In this document: in pieces, positions 1 to 7,902 of the stretch | Numbering within the stretch: position 1 is the first letter of the stretch | Layout: every line of letters begins with the position of its first letter | Position numbers and translations under genes: made by a program | The notes under the pieces: model-generated | Told to the model about the DNA's origin: nothing | The model's input: only the letters and a program-made list of their open reading frames with translations | The model's database searches: none | Source of the DNA: Georgenia subflava | Lineage (GTDB): Bacteria > Actinomycetota > Actinomycetes > Actinomycetales > Actinomycetaceae | DNA length: 64,000 nucleotides | Direction: 5' to 3' | Assembly: GCF_009193155.1 (NCBI RefSeq) | Contig: NZ_VUKD01000008.1 | Span: forward strand, 52,327-116,326

Positions 1-58
1 GCACGAGCAGCGTGATCGCGAGCCACCCGACCTTCTGCTTGGTCGTCATCCCACCCAT
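1..58 (-). CDS. Sugar ABC transporter permease, N-terminal fragment (SugB/MalG-like)
   Basis: Only the first 19 codons are inside the window; they read MGGMTTKQKVGWLAITLLV, the start of a membrane segment. The first ATG overlaps the TGA of the upstream permease gene as TGATG, typical of translationally coupled partner permeases; a second in-frame ATG lies three codons later. Position after a binding protein and a first permease makes this the second permease of the same importer. The assignment rests on gene order, not on the few residues visible. Confidence 0.75.
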   Translation of the reverse strand, partial: MGGMTTKQKVGWLAITLLV

Positions 59-1086
59 CACTTCTCTCCTCTCGTGCCGGCCAGGTCCACCTTGAAGCCC
101 TTGATCGCGATGAAGCTGATGATCAGCACGCACAGGAACAGCAGGACCGAGATCGCCGAGCCGAGCCCGATCTCCAGCCGTCCGATCGAGGTGTCGTACG
201 CGAGCAGCGAGAGGACCTGGGTGTTGTTGGCGCCTGCCGTCATGATGTAGACGTTGTCGAATATCCGGAACGCCTCCAGCGCCCGGAAGAGGACCGCCAC
301 CATGATCGCCGCCTTCATGTTCGGCAGGATCACCTTGCGCAGCACCTGCCAGGTCGTGGCGCCGTCGACCTTGGCGGCCTCCTCGAGCTCGCCCGGCACC
401 TGAGCCAGGCCGGAGAGCAGCAGCAGGGAGATGAACGGCGTGGTCTTCCACACCTCCGAGGCGATGATGACGAACAGCGACGTCCCCTGGGCCGCGAACC
501 AGTTCAGGTTCGGCTCGATTCCCGGCACCCAGTCGAACCAGTTGTTGATGTACCCGCCGGAGTTGATGTCGAAGGCATAGAACCAGGCGAACGCGGAGAC
601 CACGGTGATGATGCCGTAGGGCACCAGGATCGCGGTGCGCACGAGGCCGCGCAGCCGGGTGGCCGCGCGGTGCATGACCATGGCCAGGGCGAAGCCGAGC
701 ACCAGCTCGATCAGCACGGTGACCACCGTGATGAACAGGGTCACCCGCAGGCTCTGCCAGAACGCCGGGTCGCCGAGCACGACGCCGTAGTTCGCGAACC
801 CGATGAACTCGGTGTCGTCCGGCGCGGTGAGCCGCAGGCTGAACAGCGAGTCGTAGATCGCCTGCAGGATGGGGTAGAGCGTCACGGCGAGCATGATCAC
901 GAACGCCGGGCCGGCGAGGTACCAGCCGAGCCTCGCCTCGGAGCGCGACCGGTCCGACCGTCGCCCCGTGGCCGCGGGGCGACGCTCCGAGCGCCCCGCA
1001 GGCCGCCCGGGCTCGGGCCGCCCCGACGCCTCCTCGTCCGGCCGACGACCGGCCGCCGGCCCGCCGGCCGGAATCTGGGAGCTCAT
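58..1086 (-). CDS. sugA: Carbohydrate ABC transporter permease, SugA-like (trehalose importer)
   Basis: 342-aa inner-membrane permease of the MalF/SugA family. After a Pro/Gly/Arg-rich cytoplasmic tail of about 60 residues come roughly six membrane segments, beginning GWYLAGPAFVIMLAVTLYPI. The EAA coupling loop (EEAAKVDGATTWQVLRKVILP) that docks on the ATPase is intact. The ATG at 1086 is chosen because it forms an ATGA overlap with the binding-protein stop and is preceded by GAGGGGAGAGG; a longer in-frame reading only adds antisense of the binding-protein gene. The binding protein resembles mycobacterial LpqY, so trehalose is the inferred substrate. The ATPase subunit is not in the window. 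Confidence 0.88.
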   Translation of the reverse strand: MSSQIPAGGPAAGRRPDEEASGRPEPGRPAGRSERRPAATGRRSDRSRSEARLGWYLAGPAFVIMLAVTLYPILQAIYDSLFSLRLTAPDDTEFIGFANYGVVLGDPAFWQSLRVTLFITVVTVLIELVLGFALAMVMHRAATRLRGLVRTAILVPYGIITVVSAFAWFYAFDINSGGYINNWFDWVPGIEPNLNWFAAQGTSLFVIIASEVWKTTPFISLLLLSGLAQVPGELEEAAKVDGATTWQVLRKVILPNMKAAIMVAVLFRALEAFRIFDNVYIMTAGANNTQVLSLLAYDTSIGRLEIGLGSAISVLLFLCVLIISFIAIKGFKVDLAGTRGEK

Positions 1087-2348
1087 AGCAACCTCTCCCC
1101 TCGCAGGACCGCGATGATGAAGTCGGCGGACTGCGCCGGCGTGCTCTCCGGCTCGACCGAGCGCGGCGGGTGCCAGGTCTCCTGCAGACCGAGCGAGACC
1201 TCGTTGTAGTACGGGGTCTGGGGCCGAGGGACGCCCTGGTCGAGAGAGTCGCGGATGGTGTCGGCCATCGGGAACTGCTCCTGCACGCTCGGATCGTCGT
1301 ACGCCTCGATCGACGACGGCGGGTTGCCGTTGGTGACGAAGTACTCCGCCTGGTGCTCGGGCTGGACGATGCACGCGACGGCGTCGTACGCCAGGTCCGG
1401 ATGCTCGCTGAAGGCGCCGACGCCGAGGTTGATCCCACCGACCGGGGGCGCAGCCTCGGTGCCCTCGTCGACCCGTGGGTAGATGGTCCAGCCCAGGTCC
1501 TCGATGACCTCGGGGTTCGCCTCGGACATCGCCGGCCACACGAACGGCCAGTTGACCATGAACGAGCCCCGCTCGCCCTGGAAGAGGTTCATCGAGGCGT
1601 TCTCGTCCGCCGTCGGCAGCCCGGCGCCGCCGAGCCCCTCCTGCCCGATGTAGCCGATGATCTCAGCCGCGCTCCGGCCGGCCTCCGACTCCAGGCCCAG
1701 CTCGACCTCGTCGGCCGCCGCGTCAGGGTTGACGACGATCTCCCCGCCGGCGGATGCCACCAGCGCGTTGATCCACACCGTGAGCGACTCGGCGCGCGCC
1801 CCCTGGACGCCGAGAAGCTTCTCCTGGCTCTCTGCGGCCTCGATGACCTGGTCCCAGGTCACGGGCTGGCTCATGTCGAGCCCGGCGGCCTCGACCACGG
1901 ACTCGCGGTACCACAGCAGCTGGGTGTTGGCCCAGAACGGGACGGTGACGAGCTCGTCCTCCCAGGTCGCGGACTCGACGGCGCCCTGGACGATCCCGTC
2001 GGTGGTCTGCAGATCCTCGGGAACCGGGGCCAGGAACCCCGGCTCGGCCAGCTCGGGGATGAAGGGCGGGTCGAGGCTCATGATGTCGATGGAGTCGTCG
2101 GAGGCGGCCAGCCGGCGCGCGAGCTGCTCGCGCTGAGACGCCGCGTCACGCGGGAGGAGGGACGTCTCGATCGTGTACTCGCCACCGGCCGCCTCGGTGC
2201 ACAGCCCGGCGATCTCCTCCTGCCCGCCGTCGTCGGGATTGATGTACCAGGTGAGCACCGGCGGACCGGAGTCATCGGCGCAGGCCGCGAGCACGGCGGT
2301 GGTCATGCCCAGCACCGCTGCCGCGCCCACCAGACGACGTCGTCGCAC
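1083..2348 (-). CDS. lpqY: Extracellular solute-binding lipoprotein, LpqY-like
   Basis: 421-aa family 1 solute-binding lipoprotein. A signal peptide (Arg cluster, hydrophobic core) ends in the lipobox Leu20-Ala-Ala-Cys23, so the mature protein is lipid-anchored outside the membrane. The segments LTWYINPDDGGQ, SLLPRDAASQREQLARRLAA and SIDIMSLDPPFIPELAEPGF closely match what I know of mycobacterial LpqY, which binds trehalose for recycling by LpqY-SugABC. The GTG at 2348 is chosen for its GAGGAGGG Shine-Dalgarno and because it begins the signal peptide; the reading frame stays open upstream only as antisense of the carbonic anhydrase. First gene of an operon whose ORFs overlap by 1-4 nt. Confidence 0.87.
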   Translation of the reverse strand: MRRRRLVGAAAVLGMTTAVLAACADDSGPPVLTWYINPDDGGQEEIAGLCTEAAGGEYTIETSLLPRDAASQREQLARRLAASDDSIDIMSLDPPFIPELAEPGFLAPVPEDLQTTDGIVQGAVESATWEDELVTVPFWANTQLLWYRESVVEAAGLDMSQPVTWDQVIEAAESQEKLLGVQGARAESLTVWINALVASAGGEIVVNPDAAADEVELGLESEAGRSAAEIIGYIGQEGLGGAGLPTADENASMNLFQGERGSFMVNWPFVWPAMSEANPEVIEDLGWTIYPRVDEGTEAAPPVGGINLGVGAFSEHPDLAYDAVACIVQPEHQAEYFVTNGNPPSSIEAYDDPSVQEQFPMADTIRDSLDQGVPRPQTPYYNEVSLGLQETWHPPRSVEPESTPAQSADFIIAVLRGERLL

Positions 2349-2447
2349 GTGGCCCTCCTCGGCTTGCAGGTCCCCGGTCCTCCACGACCGTGGTGGACCC
2401 AGGGAACACCGGCTGCGGCCGGTCCGCATCCGGAAGGCCGGCTCACG

Positions 2448-2650
2448 ACCTCGGGCGGACGACGCAGGACCGTCGCGCCGAGGCTGCGTCTCGCACCCCC
2501 GGCCGACGACGGAGGGTCGCCGTGGCCAGGCGCCGACGCCCCCGGGCCGACGACGTAGGGCCGCCGTGGCCGGGCGCCGCCGCACCCCGGGCCGACGACG
2601 CGGGCCGCCGGGCGGCAGCGGCTGCCGCACTCCGGGCCGCCGACGCGCGA
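2448..2650. repeat. Degenerate GC-rich tandem repeat of about 46 bp in a divergent spacer
   Basis: The 330-bp spacer between the binding-protein gene and the carbonic anhydrase holds about four imperfect units of roughly 45-47 bp, each with the core GGGCCGACGACG followed by GGGCCGCCGTGGCC-like sequence. The best copies start near 2496, 2539 and 2584. No ORF in it looks like a real gene. Similar short-unit arrays occur in other spacers of this window. Confidence 0.6.
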
Positions 2651-2678
2651 GCACCAGGCGCGGGTGCAAGATGTCCGG

Positions 2679-3377
2679 ATGAGCACCTCCAGCGCCCCAC
2701 CGTCCCCGTCCGTCCCGATCACCCCGGCCGAGGCCTGGCGCAGGCTGCAGGAGGGCAACGCCCGCTTCGTCGCAGACGCCATGGAGCACCCGTCGCAGGG
2801 TGCCGCGTCCCGTTCGGCGCTCGCCCGCGAGCAGCACCCCTACGCCGTGCTCTTCGGCTGCTCCGACTCCCGGGTCGCCGCCGAGATCATCTTCGACCAG
2901 GGGCTCGGCGACCTCTTCGTGGTGCGCACCGCCGGGCACGTCGTGGACACCACCGTGATCGGTTCGATCGAGTACGGCGTGGACCTCCTGAACGCCCCGC
3001 TCGTCGTCGTGCTGGGGCACGACCACTGCGGCGCGGTGGGCGCGGCGGCCCAGGCCCTGCTCACCGGCCGGATGCCCACCAGCTTCGTGCGCGCCGTCGT
3101 CGACCGGGTCATCCCCTCGCTGCTCACCCACGCCGAGCTGGCGGACGACGCCGGAGCGCCGCGCGACGCCGGGGCGGGGCCCGAGTCCCGGACCCTGCAG
3201 CTGCCCGACGACGACGAGCTGCGCCGCGAGCACGTGCGTGCCACCGTCCAGATGCTGCGCGACTACTCCAGGTCGCTCGCCACGGCGGTGGCCGAGGGCC
3301 GCACCGCCATCGTCGGGGTCGAGTACACCCTCGCCGACGGCACCGCCCACCTGGTCGACCACATCGGCGAGATCTGA
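2679..3377 (+). CDS. Beta-class carbonic anhydrase
   Basis: 232-aa cytoplasmic zinc enzyme interconverting CO2 and bicarbonate. Zinc ligands are visible as Cys61 of CSDSR (with Asp63 and Arg65, the catalytic dyad) and His114/Cys117 of GHDHCGA. Length fits the family. Start chosen at ATG 2679: CAAGAT sits 6 nt upstream and resembles the -10 box of a leaderless transcript; an in-frame GTG at 2664 would add five residues without a better ribosome site. It is alone on the plus strand, diverging from the sugar importer and convergent with the next gene. Confidence 0.9.
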   Translation: MSTSSAPPSPSVPITPAEAWRRLQEGNARFVADAMEHPSQGAASRSALAREQHPYAVLFGCSDSRVAAEIIFDQGLGDLFVVRTAGHVVDTTVIGSIEYGVDLLNAPLVVVLGHDHCGAVGAAAQALLTGRMPTSFVRAVVDRVIPSLLTHAELADDAGAPRDAGAGPESRTLQLPDDDELRREHVRATVQMLRDYSRSLATAVAEGRTAIVGVEYTLADGTAHLVDHIGEI

Positions 3378-3414
3378 GCGCGCCTCGTCGGCGGCTCGGT
3401 GCTGCCCGGGCGGG

Positions 3415-4308
3415 TCACGGCAGGAGCAGGTAGACCGCCGAGACGATCGTCAGCACGAGCACCAGCCGCTCGAACAGCCGCTGGTTCACGTGCTTGGCGA
3501 GGCTCCGGCCCGCCAGTGCGCCGACGACGACGGCGGGTGCCAGGACGAGGTCCGTCAGCAGGGACTGTCCGTCGATCAGTCCGAGGCCCACCGAGAACGG
3601 GGTCTTGGCCAGGTTCACCGCGAGGAAGAACCAGGCTGCGGTGCCCAGGAACTGCTTCATGGAGAACCGTGAGGCCAGGAAGTACAGCGACATCACCGGC
3701 CCGCCCGCGTTCGCGACCATCGTGGTGAAGCCGCCGAGCACGCCGTACGTGCCGGTCTCCAGGCGTCGGCCCCACCGGCGCGGATCCGCGCCGCCGTCGT
3801 CGCTCTTGCTGCCGACCCCGCTCTCGCCGACAGAGCTGTTGCCGACCCCAGAGCCGTCCGTGCCGCCGGTCGCCAGGACGTCGTCCGCGCCGCTGCCGGC
3901 CGTGCCGCCCTCACCGCTGCCGCGATGCTGTCGGGGGCTCCGCCCCCACCGCGCACGCACCAGCGTCACCGCGACGAGAACCAGGAGGATGAGGCCGATC
4001 GTGCGGCGCACGCCCTCGTCGCCGACGAGCGCGAGGAACGCCGTCCCCACGAGAACGCCGGCGAGGACCGTCGGCACGAGCCGGCGCAGCGTCGGCCAGT
4101 CGGCGTGCGCCCGGTAGATCCGGACGGCGAACAGGTCCCCGAGGATCAGCAGGACGAGCAGCGCACCGGTGGACTCCCTGGCCGGCAGGACAGCCGCGAA
4201 CAGGGCCACCGAGATGGTGGCCGCACCGGGCAGTGCGGTCTTGCTGAGGCCGACGAGCAGCGCGCCGACGGCGAGAAGGGCCCAGGCGAGTGCGGAGAGG
4301 TCAGGCAC
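3415..4308 (-). CDS. TSUP-family permease (TauE/SafE-like)
   Basis: 297-aa membrane protein of the sulfite exporter TauE/SafE family, usually eight membrane segments moving small (often sulfur-containing) anions. Two hydrophobic halves are separated near residues 125-180 by an unusually long hydrophilic Gly/Ser/Asp-rich linker that family members of ordinary length lack. The N-terminal repeat motif is seen as LLVGLSKTALPGAATISV and the C-terminal one as ATMVANAGGPVMSLYFLA-like sequence (read here as GGFTTMVANAGGPVMSLYFL). GTG start at 4308. Substrate cannot be told from sequence. It ends 37 bp from the convergent carbonic anhydrase. Confidence 0.8.
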   Translation of the reverse strand: MPDLSALAWALLAVGALLVGLSKTALPGAATISVALFAAVLPARESTGALLVLLILGDLFAVRIYRAHADWPTLRRLVPTVLAGVLVGTAFLALVGDEGVRRTIGLILLVLVAVTLVRARWGRSPRQHRGSGEGGTAGSGADDVLATGGTDGSGVGNSSVGESGVGSKSDDGGADPRRWGRRLETGTYGVLGGFTTMVANAGGPVMSLYFLASRFSMKQFLGTAAWFFLAVNLAKTPFSVGLGLIDGQSLLTDLVLAPAVVVGALAGRSLAKHVNQRLFERLVLVLTIVSAVYLLLP

Positions 4309-4356
4309 CGCCCGAGCATGTCACCTCGCCGCCGGCCGCGGCAGCGTCGGCCGGTG

Positions 4357-5778
4357 TCAGAGCTCGATGCCCTCCAGCAGCTCGGTCACCAGGGCGGAGA
4401 CGGCGGAGCGCTCGGACCGCGTGAGCGTGACGTGGGCGAAGAGCTCCTTGCCCTTGAGCGCCTCGACGACCGCCGCCACGCCGTCGTGCCGGCCGACCCG
4501 CAGGTTGTCGCGCTGGGCGACGTCGTGGGTCAGCACCACCTTGGAGTTCTGCCCGATGCGCGAGAGCACCGTCAGCAGCACGTTGCGCTCCAGCGACTGC
4601 GCCTCGTCCACGATCACGAACGCGTCGTGCAGGGACCGGCCGCGGATGTGGGTCAGCGGGAGCACCTCGAGCATCCCGCGGGCGATGACCTCGTCGAGGA
4701 CCTCGGGGCTGACGAGCGCGCCGAGGGTGTCGTAGACCGCCTCGGCCCAGGGGTTCATCTTCTCGCCCTGGTCGCCCGGGAGGTAGCCCAGCTCCTGGCC
4801 GCCGACGGCGTAGAGGGGCCGGAACACGAGGACCTTGCGGTGCTCGCGGCGCTCCATGACCGCCTCCAGACCCGCGCACAGCGCCAGCGCGGACTTCCCC
4901 GTGCCCGCCCGACCGCCGAGGGAGACGATGCCGACGTCGGGGTTGAGGAGGTGGTCGATGGCGATGCGCTGCTCGGCGCTGCGGCCTCGCACGCCGAAGA
5001 CCTCCCGGTCGCCGCGCACCAGCTGCAGGGTCCCGTCCGCCGCGGTCCGGGCGAGCGCCGAGCCGCGCGGCGAGTGCAGCACCACCCCGGTGTGCCCGGG
5101 AGCCGTGGCCAGGTCGCCGGGCGTCGCGAGGTCGCCGACGACGACGTGCCCGTCCTCCCAGAGCTGCGCCATCTCCGACTCGGTGAGCTCCGCCGTCGTC
5201 ATGCCGGTGTAGCCGGAGTCCACCACCTGCTGGAAGCGGTACTCCTCGGCGTGCAGGCCCACGGCGGACGCCTTGACCCGCATGGGCAGGTCCTTGGAGA
5301 CGACGGTGACCGCGTGCCCCTCGGCGGCGAGGTTCGCCGCGACGGCGAGGATGCGGGAGTCGTTGTCGCCGAGGCGCAGACCCGATGGCAGCACCTGCTC
5401 GTTGGAGTGGTTGAGCTCGACCCGCACGGTGCCGCCGTCGTCGCCCACCGGGACGGCGTCGTCGAGGCGGCCGTGCTTGATGCGCAGGTCGTCGAGCAGC
5501 CGCAGCGCGGAACGCGCGAAGTAGCCGAGCTCGGAGTGGTGGCGCTTGGCCTCGAGCTCGGTGATGACCACCACCGGCAGGACGACGTCGTGCTCGGCGA
5601 AGCGCAGGACCGCGCGCGGGTCGGAGAGCAGCACGGACGTGTCGAGCACGTAGGTGCGCAGCGCGGTGCCGGTCGGCTCGGCGACGCCGAGCACGGCCGC
5701 GACGTCGACGGCGGCACCGGGCCCGGCTGCCTGCTCGACGGCGGTGGGCTGTGCGCTGATGGTGCGGTCGATGCTCAC
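4357..5778 (-). CDS. PIN-PhoH family ATPase/ribonuclease (PhoH2-like)
   Basis: 473-aa two-domain protein. Residues about 40-190 form a PIN nuclease domain ([12 protein letters not shown] with Asp46, [18 protein letters not shown]); residues about 265-470 form the PhoH helicase/ATPase domain with Walker A GRAGTGKS (289-296) and Walker B VIVDEAQS (DEAQ at 391-394). Mycobacterial PhoH2 homologs are reported to unwind and cleave RNA; I infer the same activity. GTG start at 5778 with GGAGGGAG upstream. A 61-codon ORF ends in a GTGA overlap with this start (see findings). The uppS gene upstream is on the same strand, 300 bp away. Confidence 0.92.
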   Translation of the reverse strand: MSIDRTISAQPTAVEQAAGPGAAVDVAAVLGVAEPTGTALRTYVLDTSVLLSDPRAVLRFAEHDVVLPVVVITELEAKRHHSELGYFARSALRLLDDLRIKHGRLDDAVPVGDDGGTVRVELNHSNEQVLPSGLRLGDNDSRILAVAANLAAEGHAVTVVSKDLPMRVKASAVGLHAEEYRFQQVVDSGYTGMTTAELTESEMAQLWEDGHVVVGDLATPGDLATAPGHTGVVLHSPRGSALARTAADGTLQLVRGDREVFGVRGRSAEQRIAIDHLLNPDVGIVSLGGRAGTGKSALALCAGLEAVMERREHRKVLVFRPLYAVGGQELGYLPGDQGEKMNPWAEAVYDTLGALVSPEVLDEVIARGMLEVLPLTHIRGRSLHDAFVIVDEAQSLERNVLLTVLSRIGQNSKVVLTHDVAQRDNLRVGRHDGVAAVVEALKGKELFAHVTLTRSERSAVSALVTELLEGIEL

Positions 5779-5935
5779 GAGGGCTCCCTCCGGCGCCGTG
5801 GCGCCGTGTCAGCTGCTCCGCCACGCCGTGCGCGGCGCGCACGACCCGGCGGTGGTGGGGCGGTGGGCCGGCCCCGAGAGGGACCGGCGGCCCCTCCCGT
5901 CCGCAGCTGGCTGCTGCATGGGCTGACCTCCCGGA

Positions 5936-5955
5936 GGGCGGCGGGTGTGCCGCCC
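5936..5955 (-). terminator. GC hairpin in the uppS-phoH spacer
   Basis: The 299-bp spacer between the cis-prenyltransferase and phoH carries a GGGCGGC/GCCGCCC stem with a six-base loop, plausible as the cis-prenyltransferase terminator although no T-run follows. Directly beside it (5956-5967) is the small palindrome GTCAC-AC-GTGAC, which could be an operator for phoH. Apart from short ORFs of doubtful reality nothing else is visible in the spacer. Confidence 0.4.
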
Positions 5956-6077
5956 GTCACACGTGACGCTAGGGCCGCCGCCCCGGCTCGGGGCCCACGA
6001 CACGCCAGCTACGGGCATCGCCCCGAATGTTCACCGTGCCGCTCCCTGCCGGACACGTTGCGTCGGACGCACGAGCG

Positions 6078-6839
6078 TCAGCGTCCGAGGCGGCGCTCGC
6101 GCTGGGCGTAGTCGCGCAGGGCCCGCAGGAAGTCCACGCGCCGGAAGTCGGGCCAGTATGCCTCGCAGAAGTAGTACTCGCTGTGCACCGACTGCCACAG
6201 CAGGAAGCCGCCCAGGCGCTGCTCCCCCGAGGTGCGGATCACGAGGTCCGGGTCGGGCTGGCCCTTGGTGTAGAGGTGGTCGGCGATGTCGTCGACGCTC
6301 AGGGCCGCGGCGACGTCCTGGAGGCTCTGCCCCGCGGCGCCGCGCTCACGGAGCAGGGACCGTACGGCGTCGGCGATCTCGTCGCGCCCGCCGTAGCCGA
6401 TGGCGACGTTGACCTGCATCCCGGGGACGCTCTCGCTGCGGGCCTGCGCCGCGCGGAGCCGATCGGCGATGGCGTCCGGGAGCAGGTCGAGCGAGCCCAC
6501 GACCCGCAGGGACCAACGGCCGGAGTCGGCGAGGGTCTCCACGGCCTTGGCGATGATGTCGAGGAGGTCGGCCACCTCGCCGGCGTCCCGCTTGAGGTTG
6601 TCCGTCGAGAGCATCCACAGTGTCACGACCTCGACGCCGGCCTCCTCCGACCAGTGCAGGAGCTCGGTGATCTTGTCCGCACCGCGACGGTGCCCGTGCA
6701 CGGTCGGCGTGCCGACGGCCCGTGCCCAACGACGGTTGCCGTCGAGGATCACACCGACGTGCCGTGGGACGCGCTCGCGGTCGAGGCCGGCGACCAGACG
6801 CCGCTCGTACAGCTGGTACAGCAGCTCCGGCGATCGCAT
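6078..6839 (-). CDS. uppS: Polyprenyl diphosphate synthase (cis-prenyltransferase)
   Basis: 253-aa cis-prenyltransferase that condenses isopentenyl diphosphate onto an allylic primer to make the lipid carrier of cell-wall synthesis. The signature HVGVILDGNRRWAR carries catalytic Asp33; the C-terminal RTSGEQRLGGFLLWQ and the EYYFCEAYWPDF substrate-loop region are intact. ATG 6839 gives the normal family length. In Mycobacterium tuberculosis the corresponding gene (Rv1086, a short-chain Z-farnesyl synthase) also neighbours a hemolysin III gene, as here; chain length cannot be read from sequence alone. Divergent from trhA across a 205-bp spacer holding a palindrome. Confidence 0.92.
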   Translation of the reverse strand: MRSPELLYQLYERRLVAGLDRERVPRHVGVILDGNRRWARAVGTPTVHGHRRGADKITELLHWSEEAGVEVVTLWMLSTDNLKRDAGEVADLLDIIAKAVETLADSGRWSLRVVGSLDLLPDAIADRLRAAQARSESVPGMQVNVAIGYGGRDEIADAVRSLLRERGAAGQSLQDVAAALSVDDIADHLYTKGQPDPDLVIRTSGEQRLGGFLLWQSVHSEYYFCEAYWPDFRRVDFLRALRDYAQRERRLGR

Positions 6840-6960
6840 GTCCCCCGGCTCACTCCTCTCGGTACGGCGGTGCCCACGCCGCCATGGTCCGGCAGGCACC
6901 GCCCGCCACACTGCTGGGGCGAGGCTACCGCCGTCGCCGGGCGCCGCGCTGCGACCGCCC

Positions 6961-6980
6961 AACCTACGGTAGCGTAGGTT
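6961..6980. promoter_or_regulatory. Palindromic operator candidate between uppS and trhA
   Basis: AACCTACG and CGTAGGTT form perfect 8-bp arms around GTAG. It sits in the divergent spacer, 65 bp before trhA and about 120 bp before uppS. The TACG-N4-CGTA core resembles operators of TetR-type lipid regulators I know from actinobacteria; the regulator is not encoded nearby. Confidence 0.5.
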
Positions 6981-7044
6981 CGGGTTGCCCGGCTGCCGTC
7001 GTCCACCCTCCCCATACCGCACGACCCACGTCACGGAGCCCGCC

Positions 7045-7725
7045 ATGGCAGACCCGCCGAACGCCAGCCCACAGGGCCAGGACGACACCTTGGCGGCCGC
7101 CGTGAAGCCGCGCCTCCGTGGCTGGCTGCACGCCGGCACCGCACCGCTCGCGCTCGTCGCGGGCATCGTGCTCGTCGCCCTCTCCCCGACGTCCGCCGCC
7201 CGGTGGTCGACTGCGGTCTTCGCCGTCACGGCCGTGGTCCTCTTCGGGTGCTCGGCCGTCTACCACCGCGGGACCTGGTCACCGCGCGTGACGGCCGCGC
7301 TGCGACGCCTGGACCACTCCAACATCTTTCTGCTGATCGCCGGGACCTACACCCCGCTGGCGGTGCTCCTGCTGGAACGGTCGACGGCGACCGTGCTGCT
7401 GCTGGTGGTCTGGGCCGGCGCGATCCTGGGCATCCTCGCCCGGATGGTGTGGCTCAACGCTCCGCGCTGGGTGTACGTCCCCATCTACGTGGCGCTCGGC
7501 TGGGTCGCGGTCGGCTTCCTCCCGCAGTTCTGGACCGCCGGCGGGCCGGCCGTGTTCTGGTTGGTCGCCGGTGGCGGGCTGGCGTACAGCCTCGGCGCCG
7601 TCGCGTACGGCACCAAGTGGCCGAACCCGAGCCCGCGCTGGTTCGGCTTCCACGAGATCTTCCACGTCGGCACGGTCATCGGCTGGGCGTGCCACTACGC
7701 CGCGGTCTCGGTCGCCGCCTACTGA
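7045..7725 (+). CDS. trhA: Hemolysin III family membrane protein (TrhA/YqfA)
   Basis: 226-aa protein with seven hydrophobic segments, of the PAQR/hemolysin III superfamily. The conserved metal-site pattern is present: SAVYHR near the first segment, LDHSNIFLLIAGTYTP in the middle and FHEIFHVGTVIGWACHY at the C-terminus (Ser, Asp and His ligands). In other bacteria TrhA affects membrane-lipid homeostasis; whether any member is a real hemolysin is doubtful. ATG 7045 is preceded by GGAG at suitable distance; an upstream in-frame ATG would place part of the promoter region in the protein. Confidence 0.88.
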   Translation: MADPPNASPQGQDDTLAAAVKPRLRGWLHAGTAPLALVAGIVLVALSPTSAARWSTAVFAVTAVVLFGCSAVYHRGTWSPRVTAALRRLDHSNIFLLIAGTYTPLAVLLLERSTATVLLLVVWAGAILGILARMVWLNAPRWVYVPIYVALGWVAVGFLPQFWTAGGPAVFWLVAGGGLAYSLGAVAYGTKWPNPSPRWFGFHEIFHVGTVIGWACHYAAVSVAAY

Positions 7726-7840
7726 GACCGCGAGGAGAGCACGTCGCGGCGTCCGTGCGGCCGTGCGCTCCGCTCGCGGCACGTCGGGGATGGCGTCCGG
7801 GTTCTCCCGCGAATCCCCACCGCCGGGCGGGCCGCCGGTC

Positions 7841-7846
7841 TAGTCT
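7841..7846 (+). promoter_or_regulatory. Putative -10 box of the lasso plus-strand arm
   Basis: TAGTCT fits the TANNNT pattern and lies 56 nt before the nucleotidyltransferase start, in a locally less GC-rich stretch. No convincing -35 is visible. The minus-strand arm has a matching TAGATT box at 12510-12515, also about 57 nt from its first start codon. Confidence 0.4.
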
Positions 7847-7902
7847 TTTCGTGACGCATCGGTGGCAAATGCAACCGGAAAGTTCGGGCGAGGGGTTCTC
7901 GG

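Noticed and set aside
2349..3362. N-terminal extension of the LpqY-like frame over the carbonic anhydrase gene.
   Set aside because: A lipoprotein signal peptide begins at GTG 2348 with GAGGAGGG upstream; the extension has no family resemblance.
5809..6018. 36-69 codon ORFs in the uppS-phoH spacer as leader peptides.
   Set aside because: Composition is that of GC noise; a nearby GGGAGGT before one ATG (5920) is suggestive but not enough.
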